A stretch of 5,253 bases of DNA from Nitrosomonadales bacterium (lineage in GTDB: Bacteria > Pseudomonadota > Gammaproteobacteria > Burkholderiales > Nitrosomonadaceae), in assembly GCA_004525885.1 (NCBI GenBank), contig SPBV01000130.1:1-5253 (forward strand). Direction: 5' to 3'. The notes beneath the pieces were generated by a model that was given only the letters and a program-made list of their open reading frames with translations, was not told the origin of the DNA and searched no databases. The stretch's first letter is position 1, and the number at the start of each line of letters is the position of its first letter. The position numbers were made by a program, and so were the translations under genes. Shown in pieces: positions 1 through 4,856 of this stretch.

Positions 1-243
1 ACTGATCATCCAATGTGGAAAGGTATTGCAAAAGATGCGCGTTTTTATTTTGTGCATAGTTATTTTGTTGAAACTGCTGATCCGGAGCCAGTAGCGGCCC
101 ACAGTATTTATTCTTTTCCATTTACTTGTGCAGTGGCAAAAGATAATATTTTTGCTGTTCAGTTTCATCCCGAAAAAAGTGATATGGCAGGGCTGACATT
201 ACTGAAAAATTTTGTACAATGGGAACCACTTTTTAGGCGTTAG
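1..243 (+). CDS. hisH: Imidazole glycerol phosphate synthase, glutaminase subunit HisH (C-terminal 80 residues, 5' end outside window)
   Basis: HisH hydrolyses glutamine and channels ammonia to HisF, which makes imidazole glycerol phosphate and AICAR from PRFAR in cytoplasmic histidine synthesis. The frame is open from the first base, so the gene starts upstream; the ATG at 13 is internal. Visible HisH signatures are the HPMWKGI segment, ARFYFVHSYF (residues 13-22 of the fragment) and VQFHPEKS. The last carries the catalytic His (codon 166-168) and Glu (172-174) of the class I amidotransferase triad. The nucleophile Cys would lie in the missing N-terminal part. The ending GLTLLKNFVQW is normal for the family, so the 3' end looks complete at the TAG 241-243. 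It sits first in a hisH-hisA-hisF order, matching the usual operon. Identification is firm; only the fragment is incomplete. Confidence 0.96.
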   Translation, partial: TDHPMWKGIAKDARFYFVHSYFVETADPEPVAAHSIYSFPFTCAVAKDNIFAVQFHPEKSDMAGLTLLKNFVQWEPLFRR

Positions 244-272
244 GACAATTCATCTTAATTATCCTAACCTAA
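233..272 (+). repeat. Imperfect inverted repeat (hairpin) across the hisH stop codon
   Basis: GTTAGGA (239-245) pairs with TCCTAAC (262-268). Inside, after one C/A mismatch, AATT (247-250) pairs with AATT (257-260) around the six-base loop CATCTT. Outside, TTAG (233-236) can pair with CTAA (269-272) across a two-base GC bulge. The hisH stop codon lies in the left arm. No T run follows, so a classical intrinsic terminator is unlikely. An mRNA structure at the hisH/hisA boundary is possible. The pairing is seen in the sequence; any role is inference. Confidence 0.4.
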
Positions 273-304
273 TTTAAACTTTCAATTATTACCCCTAACT
301 CAAA

Positions 305-1051
305 ATGTTGATCATACCCGCGATAGACCTGAAGGACGGACACTGTGTAAGGCTTGAACAAGGCGAGATGAAAAGTGCCACAGTATTCTCACAGAATCCT
401 GGCGCTATGGCCGAATATTGGTTGAATCAGGGTGCGCGGCGCCTACATTTAGTAGATCTTAACGGCGCATTTGTTGGTAAGCCAAAAAACGAGCCTGCAA
501 TTCGTGCCATTGTCGAGGCCATTGATGGGAAGATTCCTATTCAGTTAGGTGGTGGTATTCGCGATCTTGAAACCATAGAACGCTACCTAGAGGATGGCAT
601 CTCTTATGTCATTATTGGAACAGCGGCCGTGAAGACACCAGGCTTTTTGCATGAGGCTTGTGATGCGTTTCCTGGGCAGATTATGGTGGGATTAGATGCT
701 AAAGATGGCAAGATTGCGGTGGATGGTTGGTCCAAAGTTACCGGTCACGATGCGATCGATTTGGCAAAAAAATTTGAGGGCTATGGTGTTGAAGCAATTA
801 TCTACACTGATATCAGTCGAGACGGCATGTTGAGTGGTGTTAACATCAAAGCTACGATGGAACTTGCTAGAGAACTTACTATTCCGGTTATTGCTAGTGG
901 AGGAGTTACAAATCTTGAAGATATCCGGAAACTGTGTGGAATAGAATCTGAGGGCATCATGGGTGTCATCACGGGACGTGCTATTTATGAGGACACGTTG
1001 AATTACAGAAATGCACAGATATTAGCTGATGAGCTTAGTATGAAGACATGA
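305..1051 (+). CDS. hisA: ProFAR isomerase HisA (1-(5-phosphoribosyl)-5-[(5-phosphoribosylamino)methylideneamino]imidazole-4-carboxamide isomerase)
   Basis: HisA carries out the Amadori-type isomerisation of ProFAR to PRFAR in the cytoplasm, the step before HisHF. The 248-residue product has the usual length and a complete (beta/alpha)8 barrel. The N-terminal PAIDLKDG supplies the catalytic Asp8, and GLDAKDG (129-135) supplies the second catalytic Asp131. The phosphate-binding halves are seen at LGGGIRD (81-87) and VIASGG (195-200), with GRAIYE (224-229) near the end. YTDISRDG (167-174) is the barrel strand with the conserved Thr-Asp. The start at 305 gives the canonical MLIIPAIDL N-terminus. 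No convincing Shine-Dalgarno sequence lies upstream (bases 285-304 are C/T/A-rich), which is unusual but does not challenge the start. It follows hisH by 61 bases and precedes hisF by 140. Confidence 0.98.
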   Translation: MLIIPAIDLKDGHCVRLEQGEMKSATVFSQNPGAMAEYWLNQGARRLHLVDLNGAFVGKPKNEPAIRAIVEAIDGKIPIQLGGGIRDLETIERYLEDGISYVIIGTAAVKTPGFLHEACDAFPGQIMVGLDAKDGKIAVDGWSKVTGHDAIDLAKKFEGYGVEAIIYTDISRDGMLSGVNIKATMELARELTIPVIASGGVTNLEDIRKLCGIESEGIMGVITGRAIYEDTLNYRNAQILADELSMKT

Positions 1052-1112
1052 GAGTTAGATATATTATTTTTCTGATGAAATTTCTTGATTCATTGTGAAA
1101 GCACTTACGAAA

Positions 1113-1143
1113 CTAAGAAAAGGATTTTATTTTTTAGTTTTTT
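1113..1143 (+). terminator. Possible weak hairpin plus T-tract in the hisA-hisF gap
   Basis: CTAAGAAA (1113-1120) can pair with TTTTTTAG (1130-1137), an eight-pair stem with one G-U around a nine-base loop. Six T residues (1138-1143) follow at once. The layout resembles an intrinsic terminator or attenuating site, but the stem is almost all A-T and would be weak. hisF lies just downstream and should be co-expressed, so strong termination here would be surprising. The rest of the 140-base gap (1052-1191) shows no gene. Confidence 0.25.
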
Positions 1144-1176
1144 GTGTTCCCGTGCGGTTGTTTTTCCTTTCGGTAT

Positions 1177-1180
1177 AAGG
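1177..1180 (+). promoter_or_regulatory. Ribosome binding site deciding the hisF start
   Basis: An AAGG core within GGTATAAGG lies 11 bases ahead of the ATG at 1192. It supports that ATG over the in-frame GTG at 1144. The spacing is somewhat long, so this is a modest site. Confidence 0.4.
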
Positions 1181-1191
1181 TTTTTAGCCCT

Positions 1192-1968
1192 ATGGGCCTC
1201 GCCAAGCGTATTATCCCCTGTCTTGATGTGACTAATGGAAGAGTAGTCAAGGGTGTAAATTTTATCGCGCTTCAAGACGCAGGCGATCCTGTTGAAATAT
1301 CGCGTCGATATAATGAAGAGGGGGCTGATGAGCTTATTTTTCTGGATATTACAGCTAGTTCAGATAACCGCAGTCTAATTTTGCACATCATCGAGGAAGT
1401 TGCAGCTCAAGTATTCATTCCGTTGACCGTTGGAGGAGGTATTCGCCACGTTGATGATGTGCGTAGGTTGTTAAATGCCGGCGCTGACAAGGTGAGCATC
1501 AACACCTCAGCGGTAGAAAACCCTCAACTGGTGGCTGATGTTGCAGATCGTTACGGTGCCCAATGTATTGTGGTAGCTATTGATGCTAAACAGGCGCACG
1601 GTACGGGTACAGAGTCTATGAAATGGGAAGTATTTACCCATGGTGGGCGCAAAGCTACCGGTTTAGATGCAGTTGAATGGGCAAAAAAAATGCAGTTACT
1701 TGGTGCAGGCGAAATATTGCTTACCAGCATGGACAGAGATGGAACCCGAAAAGGTTTTAATCTTCCACTAACTCGTGCGGTATCAGATGCGGTAGACATA
1801 CCAGTAATCGCTAGCGGTGGAGTGGGTAGTCTGAATCATCTAGTGAAAGGAATTCTTCAGGGACACGCCGATGCAGTTCTGGCGGCAAGTATTTTTCACT
1901 ATGGCGAATATACCGTGCGTCAGGCCAAAGAGTATATGGCGGAGCATAGTATCGAAGTTCGATTGTAA
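1192..1968 (+). CDS. hisF: Imidazole glycerol phosphate synthase, cyclase subunit HisF
   Basis: HisF uses ammonia from HisH to convert PRFAR into imidazole glycerol phosphate and AICAR, linking histidine and purine synthesis. Starting at the ATG 1192 gives 258 residues, the normal length, and the canonical N-terminus MGLAKRIIPCLDV. The GTG at 1144 would add 16 unrelated residues. The catalytic acid/base pair is present as Asp12 (CLDV) and Asp131 (VVAIDAK). Phosphate-binding motifs are GGGIR (81-85) and IPVIASGG (203-210). Lys20 in RVVKG, DRDGT (181-185) and AASIFH (231-236) are also family-typical. It is homologous to HisA, and both show the repeated half-barrel motifs. The gene ends in TAA at 1966-1968, 44 bases before hisI. 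The 140-base leader between hisA and hisF is long for a his operon. Confidence 0.98.
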   Translation: MGLAKRIIPCLDVTNGRVVKGVNFIALQDAGDPVEISRRYNEEGADELIFLDITASSDNRSLILHIIEEVAAQVFIPLTVGGGIRHVDDVRRLLNAGADKVSINTSAVENPQLVADVADRYGAQCIVVAIDAKQAHGTGTESMKWEVFTHGGRKATGLDAVEWAKKMQLLGAGEILLTSMDRDGTRKGFNLPLTRAVSDAVDIPVIASGGVGSLNHLVKGILQGHADAVLAASIFHYGEYTVRQAKEYMAEHSIEVRL

Positions 1969-1980
1969 TGGTAGAATAAA

Positions 1981-1996
1981 ATCAGGATAAACTGAT
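1981..1996 (+). repeat. Small inverted repeat in the hisF-hisI gap
   Basis: ATCAG (1981-1985) and CTGAT (1992-1996) form a perfect five-pair stem around a six-base loop. No T run follows. It is short enough to be chance. The same two arms recur at 4796-4811 between tatC and the htrA-type gene. Confidence 0.2.
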
Positions 1997-2012
1997 ACTA
2001 GATCATAAAGCT

Positions 2013-2402
2013 ATGTCTGAAAACTGGCTAAATAAAGTAAACTGGTCCAAAGAAGGGTTGGTTCCAGTCGTAACCCAGGAGGTTTCTAGCAACTCAGTGC
2101 TGATGGTTGCTTGGATGGATCGTGATGCGTTGAAGCTTACTGTAGAAACTGGTAAGGCGGTTTACTGGTCGCGTTCACGGAAGAGACTTTGGTCCAAAGG
2201 TGAAGAGTCTGGCCATATTCAGAATATAAAGGAAATTTATCTGGACTGCGACAAAGATGTTTTGTTGCTGATGGTGGAACAAGTCGGCGGCATTGCCTGC
2301 CATACTGGCAGGCATAGTTGTTTCTTTAATAGGTTGGAGAGTAAACAGTGGGTGGTAGTTGCTCAAACGATTAAAGACCCCAAAGAAATTTACAGAAAAT
2401 GA
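2013..2402 (+). CDS. hisI: Phosphoribosyl-AMP cyclohydrolase HisI
   Basis: HisI opens the adenine ring of phosphoribosyl-AMP to give ProFAR, the HisA substrate, in the third step of histidine synthesis. The 129-residue protein is a stand-alone cyclohydrolase, not the fused HisIE of enterics. The metal-binding motif DCDKD (78-82) is followed by GIACHTGRHSCFF (93-105). The three zinc-ligand cysteines are Cys79, Cys96 and Cys103, and the aspartates 78, 80 and 82 match the magnesium site. YWSRSRKRLWSKGEESGH (51-68) is the conserved substrate-binding stretch, and MVAWMDRDAL (31-40) is typical of the N-terminal half. Only a weak ribosome binding site (AAAG, 2007-2010) precedes the ATG. The stop TGA overlaps the hisE start as ATGA (2399-2402), implying translational coupling of the two enzymes that act in succession. 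Confidence 0.97.
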   Translation: MSENWLNKVNWSKEGLVPVVTQEVSSNSVLMVAWMDRDALKLTVETGKAVYWSRSRKRLWSKGEESGHIQNIKEIYLDCDKDVLLLMVEQVGGIACHTGRHSCFFNRLESKQWVVVAQTIKDPKEIYRK

Positions 2403-2725
2403 AAGACTTGACCATTATTCACCGTCTGGCAGAAACCATCGAAACACGCAAGCATTTTGATGCAGACAGTTCTTATGTGGCGAAGCTATTATGTGCCGGA
2501 CATGATGAAATACTTAAGAAAATAGCAGAAGAGGCCGCTGAAGTTTTGTTAGCCTCAAAAGACGGTGATAAGTCGCATATTACGCGGGAGACAGCAGATC
2601 TGTGGTTTCACTGTTTGATACTGCTAGCTCACCATGGTCTTGGACCAGAAGACGTGTTGGTTGAACTGGAGCGGCGTGAGGGGGTTTCAGGGATTGATGA
2701 GAAAGCATCGCGGAAGTTGGGATAA
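2399..2725 (+). CDS. hisE: Phosphoribosyl-ATP pyrophosphohydrolase HisE
   Basis: HisE removes pyrophosphate from phosphoribosyl-ATP to give phosphoribosyl-AMP, the substrate of HisI. The 108-residue protein is a small all-alpha enzyme of the MazG-like NTP pyrophosphatase superfamily. The metal-binding acidic residues are visible in KIAEEAAEV (41-49; Glu44, Glu45, Glu48) and RETADLWFH (63-71; Glu64, Asp67). The C-terminal ERREGVSGIDEKASR (91-105) is a strong HisE signature. Its ATG overlaps the hisI stop, and no separate good ribosome binding site is visible, so translation probably depends on ribosomes finishing hisI. Only two bases separate its TAA from hinT. Identification is firm. Confidence 0.97.
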   Translation: MKDLTIIHRLAETIETRKHFDADSSYVAKLLCAGHDEILKKIAEEAAEVLLASKDGDKSHITRETADLWFHCLILLAHHGLGPEDVLVELERREGVSGIDEKASRKLG

Positions 2726-2727
2726 AT

Positions 2728-3084
2728 ATGGAAAATTGTATTTTTTGTAAAATTATAAAAGGTGAAATTCCTAGCAAAAAAGTCTATGAGGATGCAGACG
2801 TTTTTGCATTTCACGATATTCACCCGGCAGCGCCAGTGCATTTTATGTTGATACCTAAATTACATATTGCATCACTAGTTGAAGTTGAAGAGAAACACCG
2901 CGATTTGCTTGGAAAGATTATGCTGCTCGCTCCCAGATTAGCGAAAGAGCAGGGTTGCACAGATGGCTTTCGAACTATTATCAATACTGGGCGTATAGGT
3001 GGGCAGGAGGTTTATCATCTTCATACACACATTATTGGCGGCGGCTCTGAAAAACTGCCAGTTATGATTCCAAACCCTAGTTAA
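2728..3084 (+). CDS. hinT: HIT-family purine nucleoside phosphoramidase (HinT-like)
   Basis: HinT proteins hydrolyse adenosine or guanosine phosphoramidates such as AMP-lysine and act in the cytoplasm as dimers; their exact physiological role remains open. The 118-residue length is normal. The histidine triad is complete as YHLHTHIIGG (His97, His99, His101), with His99 the expected nucleophile. The N-terminal CIFCKIIKGEIPS (4-16), DIHPAAPVHFMLIPK (30-44) and GGQEVYHLH (91-99) are typical of the bacterial HinT branch. It begins two bases after hisE, ahead of tatA, an arrangement common in proteobacterial his-tat clusters. The overlap of its stop region with the tatA ribosome binding site suggests co-translation with both neighbours. 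The branch assignment (HinT rather than Fhit or GalT) is confident; the substrate is inferred from the family. Confidence 0.95.
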   Translation: MENCIFCKIIKGEIPSKKVYEDADVFAFHDIHPAAPVHFMLIPKLHIASLVEVEEKHRDLLGKIMLLAPRLAKEQGCTDGFRTIINTGRIGGQEVYHLHTHIIGGGSEKLPVMIPNPS

Positions 3085-3089
3085 AGGAG
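3083..3089 (+). promoter_or_regulatory. Strong Shine-Dalgarno site of tatA
   Basis: AAAGGAG lies across the hinT stop codon (TAA 3082-3084). It is six bases from the ATG at 3096 and only three from the ATG at 3093, so it favours the second ATG. This is the clearest ribosome binding site in the window. Confidence 0.8.
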
Positions 3090-3095
3090 TATATG

Positions 3096-3326
3096 ATGGG
3101 TTCATTTAGTATTTGGCACTGGTTGGTTGTCCTGGTGATCGTTGTTTTGGTGTTCGGAACCAAAAAGCTTCGTAATCTCGGTGGCGATGTAGGTGGTGCG
3201 GTAAAAGGTTTCAAAGAAGGTATGAAAGGTGACGATGAAAAAGAGCCCTCCTCTTCATCATCACAAAAAGTCGGCGGTCAAACCATCGAAGGCGAGATTA
3301 AGCACAAAACACAAACAAAATTGTGA
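3096..3326 (+). CDS. tatA: Sec-independent (twin-arginine) translocase subunit TatA
   Basis: TatA forms the variable-size pore that moves folded proteins with twin-arginine signal peptides across the inner membrane. The 76-residue protein has the family plan. A short polar start (MGSFSIWHW) precedes one membrane helix (about 9-20), then the Phe-Gly hinge (20-21), and then an amphipathic helix with KKLRNLGGD and AVKGFKEGMK (to about residue 44). The polar tail contains five serines in a row (52-56). The start at 3096 matches the usual MGSFSIWHWL opening and the best ribosome site spacing; the ATG at 3093 would add one Met. The gene ends with two in-frame stops, TGA TAG (3324-3329). Its strong ribosome site fits the excess of TatA over TatB and TatC known in other bacteria. 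Confidence 0.96.
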   Translation: MGSFSIWHWLVVLVIVVLVFGTKKLRNLGGDVGGAVKGFKEGMKGDDEKEPSSSSSQKVGGQTIEGEIKHKTQTKL

Positions 3327-3330
3327 TAGA

Positions 3331-3353
3331 TATCCGGTGTGCGGATAAACCGG
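3331..3353 (+). repeat. Two overlapping, mutually exclusive small hairpins after tatA
   Basis: TATCCG (3331-3336) pairs with CGGATA (3342-3347) around a five-base loop. Alternatively CCGGT (3334-3338) pairs with ACCGG (3349-3353). Both are perfect but short, and they lie just after the tandem tatA stops. There is no immediate T run, although seven T residues occur at 3398-3404. They could mark a 3' boundary or processing point of the tatA part of the transcript, or be chance. The rest of the 94-base gap holds a U-rich stretch and a 15-codon ORF (3362-3409) without a ribosome site. Confidence 0.3.
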
Positions 3354-3420
3354 TAAAATCGATGACTGACTTGGAATACAGCCATTGTTTGATTTTCTTT
3401 TTTTGCTAATTTCATAAGCT

Positions 3421-3801
3421 ATGTTTGATATCAGTTTCACAGAAATTATGGTGATTGCAGTCGTGGCGCTAATAGTAGTTGGTCCGGAGCGGCTACCCAA
3501 AGTAGCACGCACTCTGGGGCATCTATTGGGGCGCGTGCGTCGCTACGTTGGTGATGTTAAACATGATATTCAGCGTGAGATGGAGGCAGAAGAGCTGAAT
3601 GAATTACATTCTTCGGTGCAAGAGGTGGCCCATTCAATTGAGAGTCTGGTACGGGAGGAGGTAGGTGAACTGAAAGCGGCAGCTGACATTAAAACAGAAA
3701 CTACCTCAACATCTACATTACAGTCTGAAGTCGCGGGAGAAGAAATGCCCTTGATGGAATCTTCTTCATCTCGGACAAGTAATAACCACTCTACCAAGTA
3801 A
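3421..3801 (+). CDS. tatB: Twin-arginine translocase subunit TatB
   Basis: TatB pairs with TatC to form the receptor for twin-arginine signal peptides at the inner membrane. The 126-residue product opens with MFDISFTEIM, including the conserved Glu8. One membrane helix (about 6-20), the Gly21-Pro22 hinge and the ERLPKVARTLG segment follow. A long charged amphipathic helix runs from about 34 to 88 (LLGRVRRYVGDVKHDIQREM and onward). The tail after residue 90 is rich in Ser, Thr and Glu and probably disordered. The short N-terminus and the GPERLP motif separate it from TatA. The ATG at 3421 has no clear ribosome binding site, only a weak ATAAG and a T-rich leader. It lies 94 bases after tatA, longer than usual for this operon. 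Confidence 0.95.
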   Translation: MFDISFTEIMVIAVVALIVVGPERLPKVARTLGHLLGRVRRYVGDVKHDIQREMEAEELNELHSSVQEVAHSIESLVREEVGELKAAADIKTETTSTSTLQSEVAGEEMPLMESSSSRTSNNHSTK

Positions 3802-3833
3802 CTGTTCTAATCATTAAGTTCAATTGAATCGGG

Positions 3834-3958
3834 ATGATGTGTGGATGGGAAATAGAAACACTGCGTTGTATAGAGAGAGCAAAATGAATATTTTTACCAC
3901 TAGCTCACTTAAAATTAATTACATCTACCCAATCGATCTGCTTCATTTCACAGCATGA
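3834..3958 (+). other. Chain of two tiny ORFs coupled to the tatC start
   Basis: The 153-base tatB-tatC gap contains a 17-codon ORF at 3834-3887 (MMCGWEIETLRCIERAK). Its TGA overlaps, as ATGA at 3884-3887, the ATG of a 24-codon ORF at 3884-3958. That ORF starts MNIFTTSSLKINY, and its TGA overlaps the tatC ATG as ATGA at 3955-3958. A purine-rich GAGAGAG (3873-3879) sits four bases before the second ORF, while tatC itself has no ribosome binding site. The arrangement would allow translation to be handed on to tatC. Neither peptide resembles a family I recognise. Translation is unproven and the overlaps could be chance. Confidence 0.25.
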
Positions 3959-4716
3959 GTATCAAAAACACATTCATTTCGCATTTGACGGAACTTCGCA
4001 TTAGATTAATGCGTGTATTTGGTGTGTTGTTGCTTGGCTTTGTTCCTTGTGCTTTCTACGCACGGGAATTATATACGCTGCTGGCACAACCTCTGCTAGA
4101 GAACCTTCCTCAAGGTGGGCAGATGATTGCCACGGAAGTTGCTACGCCGTTCTTTATACCGATGAAGGTTGCCATGATGGCAGCTTTTCTCATTACACTG
4201 CCGCATACACTTTATCAAATATGGGCATTTGTTGCCCCGGGATTGTATTCTAACGAGAGGCGTTTAGTATTTCCCCTGGTGTTTGTTAGTAGTGCCTTGT
4301 TCTTTTGTGGTATGGCGTTTTCTTTTTTTGGTGCGCTGCCACTGGTGTTCGAGTTTATAACTCACTTTGCACCACAGGGTGTAGCGGTAATGACTGATAT
4401 TAGTAAATATCTGGACTTTGTATTAACTATGTTCGTTGCCTTTGGTATTTCTTTCGAAGCACCTGTATTTGTGGTGGTCCTTGTAAAAGTTGGTATAGTC
4501 TCAGTCGAAAAATTAAAAGAAATGCGTAGCTATGTTCTTGTCGGCGCATTTGTAATAAGCGCAGTAATAACTCCACCCGACATAGTTTCACAATTTATGT
4601 TAGCGGTACCGCTTTATCTTCTCTTTGAGCTAGGAGTACTGGCAGCTGGCTTTTTGAGCAAATCTACGTTGATCTCCAGTCATCAGCAACCCGCGAGTAA
4701 CGATAAAATGGAATAG
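3955..4716 (+). CDS. tatC: Twin-arginine translocase subunit TatC
   Basis: TatC is the six-helix membrane core that recognises the twin-arginine signal and organises TatA and TatB. The 253-residue protein starts with the standard ISHLTELRIRL (8-18), containing conserved Glu13. Hydrophobic helices lie near 17-37, 68-92, 104-135, 153-180, 191-206 and 213-235. Family-typical residues include FVAPGLYSNERR (92-103, Glu101), the Glu168 of FGISFEAPV and ITPPDIVSQ (205-213, Asp209). The C-terminal tail after residue 236 is polar and probably cytoplasmic. The ATG at 3955 is the only plausible start. An in-frame TAA lies at 3916-3918 and no start codon falls between, yet there is no Shine-Dalgarno site. 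It follows tatB by 153 bases and is the last + strand gene of the cluster. Confidence 0.96.
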   Translation: MSIKNTFISHLTELRIRLMRVFGVLLLGFVPCAFYARELYTLLAQPLLENLPQGGQMIATEVATPFFIPMKVAMMAAFLITLPHTLYQIWAFVAPGLYSNERRLVFPLVFVSSALFFCGMAFSFFGALPLVFEFITHFAPQGVAVMTDISKYLDFVLTMFVAFGISFEAPVFVVVLVKVGIVSVEKLKEMRSYVLVGAFVISAVITPPDIVSQFMLAVPLYLLFELGVLAAGFLSKSTLISSHQQPASNDKME

Positions 4717-4795
4717 AAATTGGGAAAATCCTAGGTAATATAAAGGGAAGGCAGTCGAATTTGGTGTCGGCAGTACAAACAAGATGAGAAAAGTA

Positions 4796-4811
4796 ATCAG
4801 TCATTTCTGAT
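4796..4811 (-). terminator. Weak hairpin between the convergent tatC and htrA-type genes
   Basis: ATCAG (4796-4800) and CTGAT (4807-4811) form a five-pair stem with a six-base loop. Read on the - strand it is followed by TACTTTT, a broken T run, so it could be a weak terminator for the htrA-type gene. On the + strand no T run follows, and no convincing terminator for tatC was found in the 140-base gap (4717-4856). Confidence 0.2.
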
Positions 4812-4856
4812 CGCCTTCTTAAGATTATTCCAATGTAGTATTTGTCCTTATTTTTG

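Noticed and set aside
13..15. ATG at 13 as a gene start
   Set aside because: The frame is open to base 1 and the upstream residues (TDHP) belong to the conserved HisH HPMW segment, so it is internal.
1144..1191. GTG at 1144 as the start of hisF
   Set aside because: It adds 16 residues unlike any HisF N-terminus. The ATG at 1192 gives the canonical MGLAKRIIPCLDV start and normal length.
1551..1799. - strand ORF inside hisF
   Set aside because: It lies antisense to a fully conserved gene and encodes nothing recognisable. The same applies to the - strand ORFs at 2175-2366, 2580-2777, 2629-2841, 3261-3512, 3570-3797 and 4664-4864.
3093..3095. First ATG as the tatA start
   Set aside because: It is only three bases from the AAAGGAG site. 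The next ATG at 3096 has better spacing and matches the usual TatA opening.
3819..3828. Perfect ten-base palindrome TTCAATTGAA after tatB
   Set aside because: It is short and A-T rich with no T run or known operator match, so it is likely chance.
4047..4253. + strand ORF within tatC in another frame
   Set aside because: It is wholly inside the conserved tatC reading frame and has no family resemblance.
4750..4774. Direct repeat GGCAGT in the tatC-htrA gap
   Set aside because: Six bases repeated once is expected by chance, and nothing nearby suggests an attachment site or insertion scar.
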